Made by a program: the position numbers and the translations under genes
Shown: positions 1 to 7,992 of the stretch, in pieces
Position numbering within the stretch: position 1 is the first letter of the stretch
Layout: the number at the start of each line of letters is the position of its first letter
Notes under the pieces: generated by a model
Databases searched by the model: none
What the model was told of the DNA's origin: nothing
The model's input: only the letters and a program-made list of their open reading frames with translations
DNA from: Clostridiales bacterium
GTDB taxonomy: Bacteria > Bacillota > Clostridia > Saccharofermentanales > Saccharofermentanaceae
DNA: 34,596 bases
Assembly (NCBI GenBank): GCA_017620475.1
Contig: JAFZQI010000011.1
Coordinates: 1-34,596 of the forward strand
Direction: 5' to 3'

Positions 1-80
1 ACATAATCCAACTCCATCATTCCTTATTTCCCCAAATGCTTCTTCTCACGCTCTTTAGAACGCGTTTACACTATTTTCCC

Positions 81-110
81 AAAAATCCCTTACATTTTCG
101 CACAAAGGGA
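81..110 (-). terminator. Rho-independent terminator of the DUF6273/FnIII gene
   Basis: Read on the minus strand, TCCCTT and AAGGGA form a 6-bp stem around a 13-nt loop and are followed directly by TTTTTGGG. It lies about 40 nt after the stop of the upstream minus-strand gene. The loop contains TGTGCGAAAA, a word found at three other intergenic places in this window. The remaining 80 bases to the window edge may hold the start of another minus-strand gene (ATG near 20), but too little is visible to call it. Confidence 0.65.
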
Positions 111-147
111 CTGAAAAGGAAAGAAAAAGTTGCGTGGAGCCGGATCG

Positions 148-2247
148 TTATTTTCCTGCCTTGGCATTGCTCCAGCCGCCGTAGTACACGACGCCGTCGA
201 CTCTCTTATAGGCACGCACTTTGTAGTAGTCGCCCTTCTTGCCGTTCGGGTCGGTATAAGTCAGCGTACCGCCGAGGACACTGGCCACATAGTCGTATTT
301 CCCGGTGGAAGTGTTGTATCTATACACGTTATACCGGTCGGCGCCGCTGGCCTTGGTCCAGGTTAAGGTCACACCCTTGCCGGACTTAAACGTCGCACTT
401 TCCAATGTCGGAGTCGCCAGAGCTACAGCAACGGAAGAAGCATATTTACTATACGAGGTCTCCCCGCTCACGGTCTTTTTGGCGCGGATCATGTAGTAGT
501 AACGTGTTCCCGCCTTAAGTCCCGTATCGGAAGTCGAAGTTCCGGTCGTTGCTTTAACATAGGTGTACGGGCCGGACGCAGAAGTTGCCCGGTAGATCTC
601 ATAGGATCCGGCGCCGCTTACCTCCGTCCATGACAGCCTCATCGTCACACCGCTCTTCGGCTCGGCGGTAAGCTTCGTATCCGGAAGAATCGTCACCTTC
701 TTCGCTTCGGACCAGTCCCCGTTTGTTGTTATTCCGCCTGACTTACTGTATGGGCGGACCTTATAGTAATATGTCTTTCCGCCCTGCGCCGTCTTATCGA
801 CATACTTATAAGAACCATCCGTGACACTTGCCAGATAACTATAGGTTCCGTTCTTACTATCCGAACGGTAGACATTGTATCGGGTAAAGCCATTGACGCT
901 ACTCCACCTGATCTGCACACCGTTATCTGTCGGTTCGGCCTTCGTGATCGTCGGACCGGAGAAGACCAGTTCGAAAGGTTCACTCGAAAAATCCGTCTTT
1001 CCCTCTTCGCAACGGAGCTCTGCCGTAACGTAAACATGATAATCCACGCCCCATCTCGATTGATCTAAGCTGCTCGGAATCTCGAAGTTCTCGATGATTT
1101 TATTCTCCCCGAGGTCTGTGATATCGTCTACCGTACTGTAGTAGAGAAGACTTGCGTCCGGATCCGTGTATTCTTTATCCGTAATGAAGTATACCAGTGC
1201 ATTGAGTGAATCTGCTTCCGTGGAATGGATAGTCACCGGAACCGAAACATTTCTTCCGGAGACGATAAAATCAGAGGATGGTTCATACTGATAGGTCAGA
1301 ATGGGAAGGATCAGAGTCAGCGAATACAAGGTTCCGACCTCTCCATACCAGCCTTCTATTGCAGTTGAGAAGAGAACTTTGGATAGATCTATGTTCATAG
1401 CCGGCGAAACGCCGAAGTCGAAATCACTATCATTCGGCGCGACGTCTCCTGCGACGGTTATCATACCCACAATCTCCGTGCTCAAAGCACTGCCCGAGCG
1501 CAGCCACCAGGTGGCGCAACCATGATCGGTCTCACCATATGAAGCTGTATATTCACTGCCGCTGTTATATTTTATTCTTTCACTGCACTGCATATAACTG
1601 GTTGAATGCCGATAACCGTATGCCGGATTGTGCGCCTCCTCAACATCCAAAAGGAAGAGTTTATCTCCGGAAAGACCAACGTAATTTTCGAAAATATCCT
1701 TGTAAATGCTATCGACCTGGCCGTTCGCAGTACCTACACTGAGCTCATGACCGGAAATAGAACTTTGCCAAATCGCATTTTGTTCCATCGGAGTAAATAC
1801 TTCGCTAAGGAAGGCAGTATCATTAAGTTCTTCTCTGATCTTACTATAGGACCAGTCATTCAAATTATCTTCATCGGTGCCTGTCTTGGAGAAAGTGGAT
1901 TTATAAAGTATATTGTTACAATCCAGGAACATCGTGCGCCCGCCGAATATCGTTGTTTCAGGATCCAGAACGCGGAAAATTATCGGCGCATCATTATAAT
2001 CACCATAACTCACATAGCTTCCCTTCCAATAGTTATCTTCATAAGCATCCGGCGTAACTGGTTTTGCCATTCCTTTCACGCCAAGTTCTGTATTATCAAT
2101 ACTTTTGTACGGAGTCGCATTCACCTTTTTTGTTCCCATAACCATGGAAAAAGCACTGACACCCAGCACTCCGGCGAGCCCCATCGATACGACCCTCATC
2201 ATAATCTTTCCGCTCATGATCCTACCGCTCATGCTCTTTCTTCCCAT
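148..2247 (-). CDS. Secreted DUF6273 protein with three C-terminal fibronectin type III domains
   Basis: A 699-residue exported protein, probably cell-surface or extracellular. I chose the ATG at 2247 because TTGGAGG lies 9 nt upstream; an upstream in-frame GTG at 2286 has no usable ribosome site. Residues 1 to about 44 form a signal peptide with a basic start and a hydrophobic core (GLAGVLGVSAF). Residues about 65-320 resemble DUF6273, with the characteristic WWLRSG and GVSPAMNIDLSKV motifs. Three FnIII repeats fill residues about 430-699, each with the W..V.G...Y.VYR and TYYYKVR pattern. No catalytic motif or LPxTG/sortase anchor is visible, so a binding or scaffold role is an inference. 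DUF6273 has no firmly known function. The word AAAAGCACTG (2149-2158) sits inside the signal-peptide codons. Confidence 0.85.
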   Translation of the reverse strand: MGRKSMSGRIMSGKIMMRVVSMGLAGVLGVSAFSMVMGTKKVNATPYKSIDNTELGVKGMAKPVTPDAYEDNYWKGSYVSYGDYNDAPIIFRVLDPETTIFGGRTMFLDCNNILYKSTFSKTGTDEDNLNDWSYSKIREELNDTAFLSEVFTPMEQNAIWQSSISGHELSVGTANGQVDSIYKDIFENYVGLSGDKLFLLDVEEAHNPAYGYRHSTSYMQCSERIKYNSGSEYTASYGETDHGCATWWLRSGSALSTEIVGMITVAGDVAPNDSDFDFGVSPAMNIDLSKVLFSTAIEGWYGEVGTLYSLTLILPILTYQYEPSSDFIVSGRNVSVPVTIHSTEADSLNALVYFITDKEYTDPDASLLYYSTVDDITDLGENKIIENFEIPSSLDQSRWGVDYHVYVTAELRCEEGKTDFSSEPFELVFSGPTITKAEPTDNGVQIRWSSVNGFTRYNVYRSDSKNGTYSYLASVTDGSYKYVDKTAQGGKTYYYKVRPYSKSGGITTNGDWSEAKKVTILPDTKLTAEPKSGVTMRLSWTEVSGAGSYEIYRATSASGPYTYVKATTGTSTSDTGLKAGTRYYYMIRAKKTVSGETSYSKYASSVAVALATPTLESATFKSGKGVTLTWTKASGADRYNVYRYNTSTGKYDYVASVLGGTLTYTDPNGKKGDYYKVRAYKRVDGVVYYGGWSNAKAGK

Positions 2248-2335
2248 AACACATTTCCTCCAATTCTTCCTCTTTTTTTGTTTCACTACCTTCGCATTGC
2301 ACCGGTCCCGAAATCTGTCTTAACCCGGCTCCCGG

Positions 2336-2364
2336 CATATAACTAATGCGAAATCACTTATCAA
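2336..2364 (-). promoter_or_regulatory. Possible sigma-A promoter for the DUF6273/FnIII gene
   Basis: On the minus strand TTGATA (2359-2364) and TATATG (2336-2341) are separated by 17 bp, about 90 nt upstream of the chosen ATG. The -35 box is good and the -10 box is only four of six, so this is a moderate call. Confidence 0.4.
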
Positions 2365-2398
2365 TTCGATCTTCAGTAAAAATGTCACATTCTTTTAT

Positions 2399-2408
2399 AT
2401 TTTCGCAC
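2399..2408 (-). repeat. Copy of the intergenic word TGTGCGAAAA
   Basis: TTTTCGCACA reads here on the plus strand, upstream of the DUF6273/FnIII gene. The same ten bases occur at about 95-104, 13819-13828 and 22528-22537, always outside coding sequence. The function is unknown; it could be a regulator site. Confidence 0.5.
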
Positions 2409-2570
2409 ATCAGAAAAGAAAAAGATACAGTTTCTTTTGAAGTCCGCTTCGAGCCCCCCACTCACTAACGAGCGTCACCTTTTCTTCTCGTCACCTTCTT
2501 CTCGTTTCACCTTCTCCGTTCGTTCCCTTCTCCGTGTTTCACCATCTTCGTTCATCATCTTCACTGTCCG

Positions 2571-2702
2571 TCACCAAAACTGTCACCAAAATGTCAAATC
2601 TGGTGACAGTTACGGTGAATCTTTAGTGCCTAATTACACTCACCCTCAAAAATTCACCAAATCTGTCACTGAAATATCAAATCTGGTGACAGTTTTGGTG
2701 AA
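2571..2702. repeat. Pair of nested-dyad TCACC elements (family 1, copies 1 and 2)
   Basis: Two related elements lie at 2571-2618 and 2653-2702. Each has the order TCACC - TGTCACC - AT-rich loop - GGTGACA - GGTGA, giving an inner and an outer inverted repeat. In copy 1 the inner arms AACTGTCACCA and TGGTGACAGTT are an 11-bp perfect dyad around AAATGTCAAATC. In copy 2 the outer arms TTCACCAAA and TTTGGTGAA are 9 bp. A second pair with the same spacing lies at 28866-28997. The rest of the 534-bp gap between the flanking genes is pyrimidine-rich, with degenerate copies of TTCTCGTCACC on the plus strand; I see no gene in it. Confidence 0.8.
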
Positions 2703-2781
2703 GCCTGGCCCGACCATCCGTCCATCTCGCATTTTATCTTCTATGCTCGTCATCTCCTCTGCTCGTCTTCTCCTCCGAACG

Positions 2782-4284
2782 TCACCCATCCAGTTCGATT
2801 GAATCGGATATGTAGTACACAAAATCATGATCGAGACAATAATCCCGGATCTTCTGCTCGATCCCCGCATTCTGCGTATACTCCAAAAGATAGATATACA
2901 CGCCCATTTCGGCATACCGCTCGACATAATCGGTGAAGAACAGGAAATCCTCATCATCCGTCTTCCGGGCACGAAGCTCCCCCGCATCCCAATCGATCTT
3001 GGTAAACACCGTCTCCTGGTTGATGCCCGTAATCACATCCCACCAGTCGCCGCGCATCTCCGTATACGCATCGATAAATGAATCGCCGCCGTTCATGATG
3101 ACAACCTTCCCTGTCGCCACCAATCCGCGCATGATGGCCGCCACAGCATCCAGCATCGCATCTGACGGATACACATAATAAACGTCGCAATTATCTACGA
3201 AGAACCCGTCGCAGCCCTTCGCAATCATCTCCGGCACAAGCTCTTCCAGGATGAAGCTCTGCCAGCGCGCAGAAGTCACATCCACCCACTTCTCCTCATC
3301 CCAATGCTCGTAATCCCCAAGGGCAAGATCCGCATACTCCTCATAGTACGGCCGGAAATCCTCGATCGACCCGATATTCAGATAAGAAAGAACATAGACT
3401 TCCTGATTCTTCAGTTTCCAAATCTCTTCCTCGGGAAAATTCTGCGCATCGATGACCACTGTCTGGCCGTACCCGAAATCAAACTGCGAAAGATCCTCCA
3501 CACTCAGAAGCACCTCATAATCGCGCCCGTAGTCCCTGCAGAAATGTTCCTTGTCCCGGAACGAGCAGTATGCATCGAAAAACTCCTGCGGCAGATTCTC
3601 ACGCACAACTTGCCGCATCTCGGAAAAGCGCTTATTCTGCGGGCAGAAACCGCCGCAGTCTTTCAAGATCTGATCGTCTTTTCCATAGATAAAAAGCCAG
3701 CAGCTGCCACCATCGTAGACCTCATCCGGGTCCAATTCCTCCGGATCCAGCTCATACAATTCCTCCAAATCGATCCCGTTTCTCATATTTTCGAATTGCT
3801 CATCCGTCAGCTCGAAAAGCACTGTTTCTTTTCGTGTTGTGCCATTAGACAGACTATGGTTGAAATCCGCCTCGATCCGCTTATCGTACCGCACCCGCAA
3901 GACGCAGACCGGATCGTTATCATAGATCGAATACGTGCTGTAATCGTATCCGACAAGATATATATCACTCAGTTCCAGGTCCCCGAAATCCGAACCGTCA
4001 GCCGTTCCGGCAATTGAACCATCCACCGGATCCGCATCAGACAGTGCTTTTCTATCGGAATCGGATGCGGTAGAATTCGTCTTCACCGGCTCCTTACGGG
4101 AATTCTTCCCTTTCTTTTCCGAGAATTCTTCTTTCCCGCAACCCGCAAGGGAAAGGATCATCGCCAGAACCAGCAGAACAGCCGCCACGCTTTTGCCTCC
4201 CGATTGCCCTGACACCTCAGCGGCAATCTTCATGCCTGCATCGCATCTCCTACGAGCAATCCCTGTTAAACCCGAATTTCTCAT
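2782..4284 (-). CDS. Lipoprotein with a C-terminal GH114/TM1410-like glycosidase domain
   Basis: About 500 residues. The N-terminus carries a lipoprotein signal (hydrophobic stretch, then LSLAGC with the lipid-modified Cys), followed by a Lys/Ser-rich linker. The first half (about 75-240) is acidic and unassigned. The second half (about 250-500) resembles the TM1410/GH114 family, putative endo-alpha-1,4-polygalactosaminidases, with EVYVLSYLNIGSIEDFRPYY, KGCDGFFVDNCDVYY and a late MNGGDSF segment. The Asp residues of the DGFFVDN motif are candidates for the active site. An alternative start at 4233 (MKIAAEV) would give a shorter, more usual n-region; neither start has a strong ribosome site. 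It lies downstream of the GH16 gene but behind a strong terminator, so it may be separately transcribed. A role in degrading or remodelling extracellular galactosamine polysaccharide is inferred. Confidence 0.8.
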   Translation of the reverse strand: MRNSGLTGIARRRCDAGMKIAAEVSGQSGGKSVAAVLLVLAMILSLAGCGKEEFSEKKGKNSRKEPVKTNSTASDSDRKALSDADPVDGSIAGTADGSDFGDLELSDIYLVGYDYSTYSIYDNDPVCVLRVRYDKRIEADFNHSLSNGTTRKETVLFELTDEQFENMRNGIDLEELYELDPEELDPDEVYDGGSCWLFIYGKDDQILKDCGGFCPQNKRFSEMRQVVRENLPQEFFDAYCSFRDKEHFCRDYGRDYEVLLSVEDLSQFDFGYGQTVVIDAQNFPEEEIWKLKNQEVYVLSYLNIGSIEDFRPYYEEYADLALGDYEHWDEEKWVDVTSARWQSFILEELVPEMIAKGCDGFFVDNCDVYYVYPSDAMLDAVAAIMRGLVATGKVVIMNGGDSFIDAYTEMRGDWWDVITGINQETVFTKIDWDAGELRARKTDDEDFLFFTDYVERYAEMGVYIYLLEYTQNAGIEQKIRDYCLDHDFVYYISDSIELDG

Positions 4285-4293
4285 CAATACAAA

Positions 4294-4338
4294 AATCCTT
4301 CCTTCATCATCTACATTATAGACGATGAAGAAAGGATT
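4294..4338 (-). terminator. Strong rho-independent terminator after the GH16 gene
   Basis: On the minus strand AATCCTT-TCTTCATC and GATGAAG-AAGGATT form a long, nearly perfect stem with extra TCTA/TAGA pairing near a small loop, followed by TTTTTG. It ends about 10 nt before the GH114-like start codon, so that gene either has a promoter overlapping this region or depends on read-through. Confidence 0.75.
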
Positions 4339-4389
4339 CTTGTTTCAACTTACGAGGTAGACAAGTTTTTCTCGAGAAGTCAGAATGAT

Positions 4390-5811
4390 TTAGCCTGTGA
4401 TCTCCTCCACACGAACATTCGTGATGTAGATCGTCGCGGTATCCCCGTGCTTACCCATATTGAACTCGAGACGGCCGTTGTTATCGTCCTTCTCCGTCAT
4501 ATCGAATTCAAATTCGTAAGTTTTCCAGTCCGTCGGCACATCGATCGACGTATCCGGGAAGTAACGGATCCAGCCCGCGTTCGGCGCAGACACACAAACG
4601 ATGCATTTACGATCTTCATCCGCTTTAATGTCGAAAGTGATCTTATACTTATGGCCCTTACGCATCGGAAGATCCGGATGCACGAGCTGTACGGAATACT
4701 CCTCGGTACCGCAGTTGGTGGAAGAAATGATCATCATTCCATCCTTGATCTCTGCCGCACCTTCACCGCCGTTAAACAGCAGGAACTTCCAGTCTACATC
4801 ATCCGTCAGATCCTCAGCTTCGGCGAAGTTGCCGTTACGGATGAAGTTACCGTCCGCCAATGCCTCACGGAAAGGCTTCTCGGGCTTACTTACATTGGTA
4901 TCGTACTCCGGCTTCTGATACACGCGGACATAATCGATCTCAAATTCCGCCTTGGAAAAATCGGTGGTTGCGTCCGGATTGCCCGGCCAGTCTCCGCCGA
5001 CCGCCAGGTTCAGCTGGATATAGAACGGCTGGTCAAAAGGCGCCGGATACGGCTTATCGTCTTCGCCCTGTACGGCCGTGAACCAATCATTGACCGTCAG
5101 CACAAGTTCGCCGTCGGTATAGAAACGCATTTCGCCCGGCTCCCACTCCACGGAATACTCGTGGAACTTCGCAGAAAAAGAATCCGCGCCGGACTTCTCG
5201 ATCGTACCCTGCTGCTCGCCATGAGGCTCACCGTAGTGGATCGTCGAATAGGAGATCGAAGTATCGTTACCAAGGGATTCCATGATGTCGATCTCACCGC
5301 ACTTCGGCCACTGACCATAGTGTCCCTCATCCGTCGGCATCATCCAGATCGCCGGCCACAGACCCTGTCCTTCCGGAACCTTCGCCGAAACCACGACCTT
5401 ACCATACAGGAAATCGGACTTGTTCTGACCCTTGATCTTACCGGACGTGTAGTAATCCGAACCGTTCTTTTCCGTCTTGATCGCCTTCAGGATGAGCTTA
5501 CCGTCTTTGACGAAAACATTATCCGTCGAAGTCGTATACTCCTGAAGCTCATTATTCGTCCAGCCCGGCTCATGGGGATCGTAGCTCCACTTGCTGTCAT
5601 CCAGCACATCGCCGTCAAATTCATCCGACCAAAGAAGATTGTATCCCTCGATCGCCGGGGTCTCCGTCTTCGAAACTTCCGGTTCCGTTGCGATCTGCCC
5701 GTTCTCCGGATGAGACGTCAGCGGCGTCGTTTCTTCCTTCTTCGAGCAGGCCGCCATCGGCAGCACCATCGCCATGGTCAGAAGAATGCCCAAAACTCTC
5801 GTTTTCTTCAT
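4390..5811 (-). CDS. GH16 beta-glucanase lipoprotein with C-terminal carbohydrate-binding module
   Basis: A 473-residue lipoprotein. The start at 5811 is chosen for GGAGGAGGG just upstream. The signal ends in a lipobox (LPMAAC). Residues about 55-310 are a GH16 domain with the catalytic motif GEIDIMES, where the two Glu residues are nucleophile and acid/base and the Asp assists. YNLLWSDEFDGDVLDDSKW and LWPAIWMMP are also typical of the laminarinase/licheninase branch. Residues about 330-470 look like a CBM4/9 (jelly-roll) module: NGNFAEAEDLTDDVDWKF and later RLEFNMGK. It should hydrolyse beta-1,3 or mixed-linkage beta-glucan outside the cell; the exact linkage cannot be told by eye. The divergent AraC-type gene next door is a plausible regulator. 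Confidence 0.9.
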   Translation of the reverse strand: MKKTRVLGILLTMAMVLPMAACSKKEETTPLTSHPENGQIATEPEVSKTETPAIEGYNLLWSDEFDGDVLDDSKWSYDPHEPGWTNNELQEYTTSTDNVFVKDGKLILKAIKTEKNGSDYYTSGKIKGQNKSDFLYGKVVVSAKVPEGQGLWPAIWMMPTDEGHYGQWPKCGEIDIMESLGNDTSISYSTIHYGEPHGEQQGTIEKSGADSFSAKFHEYSVEWEPGEMRFYTDGELVLTVNDWFTAVQGEDDKPYPAPFDQPFYIQLNLAVGGDWPGNPDATTDFSKAEFEIDYVRVYQKPEYDTNVSKPEKPFREALADGNFIRNGNFAEAEDLTDDVDWKFLLFNGGEGAAEIKDGMMIISSTNCGTEEYSVQLVHPDLPMRKGHKYKITFDIKADEDRKCIVCVSAPNAGWIRYFPDTSIDVPTDWKTYEFEFDMTEKDDNNGRLEFNMGKHGDTATIYITNVRVEEITG

Positions 5812-5910
5812 GTTACCCTCCTCCATCTAAGAAAAGATTTCTCACTGCTTCCAACATAACAAGAAAGCGCCTCCCGTTATTGCCTTTTCATATCTTTTTT
5901 TACTTTTTCA

Positions 5911-5919
5911 TGCTATAAT
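5911..5919 (+). promoter_or_regulatory. Extended -10 promoter for the AraC-type gene
   Basis: TGCTATAAT is a perfect extended -10 box. No convincing -35 is visible. The AAAAGCACTG word (5928-5937) covers the expected transcription start. The leader to the AraC ATG would be about 115 nt. Confidence 0.55.
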
Positions 5920-6043
5920 ACCTTGTGAAAAGCACTGTGTGTTTGTGTTTTTTTGATACTCGTTTTCATGCGTCGGAGCCGCGTCCGCCGCGTCACAGTT
6001 CTTTTGCCAAAGAAGGCGGAGCGAAAGAAATAAAGGAGGCCCC

Positions 6044-6781
6044 ATGCCCCGGAAAAAGATCTCCTATCAGGAATTCCTTCATCGCGAATATGAGCTCCAT
6101 CACGCGCCATTTGAGCCTGAGATGGACTTTTACGAGACCATCCGCTCCGGCGACACGAAGAAGCTGCAAGCCCTCCTCAAAGAGCCCTTTCACAAGAAAG
6201 AAGGATTAGGCATCCTGTCGAAGAATCCGCTATCGAATCTGAAATATCACCTGACGATCACGACCGCCATGGTCGCACGCTACTGCATGTCCGGCGGGAT
6301 GAGTCTTGCGGAAGCCTACAGTCTCAGTGATTACTACATCCGTCTTGCCGACGAGGCCCAAAGTCCCGAAGAGATCTCCGAGATCCACGACGACATGTGC
6401 AGAAATTATGCCCAGCGTATGCAGAGCCTAAAAAGAAGCGCCGTCACGTCCAAAGCCGTGAGCACCTGCATCAACTACATCTTCGAGCATCTGCACACAC
6501 GGATCACCGTCGAAACGCTTTCCCGCGTTACTCGGCTATCCGCCCCCTACCTCTCGAGACTTTTCAAGAAAGAGACCGGCTATTCCATCAGCCGCTACAT
6601 CCAGCTCAAAAAGCTTGAGACCGCTAAATCGATGCTCACCTCGTCCGATTACTCCATCGCCGAGATCTCCGCCTCGCTCGCCTTCCCCAGCCAGAGCTAC
6701 TTCACCAACCTTCTTAAACGCGACACCGGCCTTACGCCCAAGCAGTACCGCGACAGGAACAGCGGACACCTTACGCCATAA
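6044..6781 (+). CDS. AraC-family transcriptional regulator
   Basis: 245 residues. The ATG at 6044 follows AAAGGAGG by 4 nt. The C-terminal about 100 residues form the two helix-turn-helix motifs of the AraC/XylS family: ITVETLSRVTRLSAPYLSRL, the KKETGYSISRYI connector, then YSIAEISASLAFPSQSYFT and KRDTGLTPKQYRDR. The N-terminal part (about 20-140) has the NPLSNLKYHLTITTAMVAR segment seen in a group of clostridial AraC proteins and no cupin sugar pocket that I can recognise. It is divergent from the GH16 glucanase gene, so control of the polysaccharide genes is a reasonable inference, not shown. Confidence 0.88.
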   Translation: MPRKKISYQEFLHREYELHHAPFEPEMDFYETIRSGDTKKLQALLKEPFHKKEGLGILSKNPLSNLKYHLTITTAMVARYCMSGGMSLAEAYSLSDYYIRLADEAQSPEEISEIHDDMCRNYAQRMQSLKRSAVTSKAVSTCINYIFEHLHTRITVETLSRVTRLSAPYLSRLFKKETGYSISRYIQLKKLETAKSMLTSSDYSIAEISASLAFPSQSYFTNLLKRDTGLTPKQYRDRNSGHLTP

Positions 6782-6852
6782 ACAGGACGCGCCCTTTAGA
6801 AAAGCACTGATGTTTATTCTTTTCGAAAACCGCTGAGACCGTTTTTCCTTAG

Positions 6853-6884
6853 AAAAGCACTGAGGCGGATTTTGTCCGCCTCAG
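6853..6884 (-). terminator. Terminator of the Ser/Gly lipoprotein whose tail is the AAAAGCACTG word
   Basis: The arms CTGAGGCGGA (6860-6869) and TCCGCCTCAG (6875-6884) form a perfect 10-bp hairpin with a 5-nt loop. The hairpin includes the stop codon of the minus-strand lipoprotein gene (6881-6883). Read on the minus strand the stem runs into TGCTTTTCTAAGG, so the repeated word supplies the short U-run. It could also end the plus-strand AraC transcript. A second copy of the word lies at 6800-6809. Confidence 0.7.
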
Positions 6885-7798
6885 AAATTGGTATCTTCTT
6901 CACCTGCCAGATCGCCGGTATAAAGTGTCTGTTCTACTCTTGAAACCGACGGTTCGCCCGATTGCTTGTCCGAAGGTCCCGCTGTCTCGGAAGGACCCTG
7001 CTGGCCGTTTGAATGATCAGTCTGATTACCCGAAGAACCGGACTGGCTTCCGGAAGAACCGGACTGGCTTCCGGAAGAACCTGACTGTCCGCCGGAAGAT
7101 CCGGACTGCTTCCCCGAAGGATCGGTCTGCTGATCCGATGACCCGGACTGATTACCCGATGAACCGGATTGGCCGCTTCCCGAAGAGCCTGACTGACTTC
7201 CTGAAGACCCTCCCTGCACATCGGAAGGATCGGTATTCTGATTCGAACCATCTGACGGATCAGAGTTATTGTTAGAAGAAGGATCTGTCGGATCTTCCTT
7301 TTGATCTCCCGCACCATTGTCATTGGAAGACGGTGTCTTGCCGGAAGAACCGGAATCACCATTGTCGATAATATACTCGCCGGGTTCTAAATCTTCCCAC
7401 GAAGGTGAAGTCTGCTTTTCCGCCGGTGTGCTTGTCGTGGAAGCAGGTTCTGTTGTTTCCGTTTTTCCGCTTTCAGAAGAACCTGTATTGCCGTTCTCAG
7501 AAGGTTCAGAAACCGAAGTGGTCACCGCGCCCGAGGATGCAGCAGCTGAGCTGCTCTGGGCAGCACCAGATCCGTTTTCATCAGAAGGATCACCGCTCGT
7601 TGTCGCAGAGGTGCTGCTTCTCGCACCTCCCGAGGATTCACCGCCGCCAATCAGGTCAGGATCCGAGATCACCGCCTGCTGATTCGTCTTCTCGTCAAGA
7701 GGAGCGCCCGACACACTCGTCTCACTCCCCGCCTTGTCATGACAGGCAGTAGCGAGAATCAAACTTATTGAAAGAATAATAACTAACGACTTTTTCAT
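6881..7798 (-). CDS. Low-complexity Ser/Gly/Asn/Gln-rich lipoprotein
   Basis: 305 residues. The N-terminus is a lipoprotein signal (MKKSLVIILSISLILATAC, lipid-modified Cys at 19). Almost everything after it is disordered-looking sequence rich in Ser, Gly, Asp, Pro, Gln and Thr. Residues about 190-270 are tandem QSGSSGN-like heptapeptides encoded by 21-bp repeats (about 7030-7200). No enzymatic domain is visible; a surface spacer or anchor is likely. The start codon has no ribosome site of its own and lies 5 nt after the stop of the upstream mini-peptide gene, so translation is probably coupled to it. Homology searches will mostly return composition matches. Confidence 0.75.
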   Translation of the reverse strand: MKKSLVIILSISLILATACHDKAGSETSVSGAPLDEKTNQQAVISDPDLIGGGESSGGARSSTSATTSGDPSDENGSGAAQSSSAAASSGAVTTSVSEPSENGNTGSSESGKTETTEPASTTSTPAEKQTSPSWEDLEPGEYIIDNGDSGSSGKTPSSNDNGAGDQKEDPTDPSSNNNSDPSDGSNQNTDPSDVQGGSSGSQSGSSGSGQSGSSGNQSGSSDQQTDPSGKQSGSSGGQSGSSGSQSGSSGSQSGSSGNQTDHSNGQQGPSETAGPSDKQSGEPSVSRVEQTLYTGDLAGEEDTNF

Positions 7799-7803
7799 AG
7801 GAA

Positions 7804-7920
7804 TCAGATGTCAAGATCCTCACCGGGATTATTACCATTGAAATCTTCACTCTTATCATTCACTACATCAGCCACATCAAAGAGGATGACCTCCAGATCC
7901 AAAGCCTCATATCTTTCCAT
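7804..7920 (-). CDS. Acidic mini-peptide 1 (38 aa), paralogue of mini-peptide 2
   Basis: A 38-codon gene with a strong ribosome site (AAAGGAGA, 9 nt before the ATG). The peptide begins MERYEALDLEVILFDVADVV and ends in an acidic, Gly/Asn-containing tail. It aligns with mini-peptide 2 (11432-11545) over the first about 20 residues: YE, then L, [VI]I, FD and DV at the same spacing, while the tails diverge. It has no signal peptide, no Cys and no membrane segment. It lies 72 nt downstream of one large secreted protein gene and 5 nt upstream of the Ser/Gly lipoprotein. Two independent copies with conserved register, each in the same position after a homologous large gene, argue that it is a real gene. 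Function unknown; a regulatory, chaperone-like or precursor peptide are all possible. Confidence 0.7.
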   Translation of the reverse strand: MERYEALDLEVILFDVADVVNDKSEDFNGNNPGEDLDI

Positions 7921-7992
7921 TTTCTCTAATCTCCTTTATTTTCAATAAGATTCTCTCATATATCAGCGATTCGAAAAAGGATCTTTCATGAA

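Noticed and set aside
2..20. Start of another minus-strand gene at the left edge (ATG ATG after AAGGA)
   Set aside because: Only a few codons are inside the window, and the ribosome site is too close to the ATG.
4447..5859. A 470-codon plus-strand frame opposite the GH16 gene
   Set aside because: Same reason: Arg/Ile/His-rich shadow of a gene with intact catalytic motifs.
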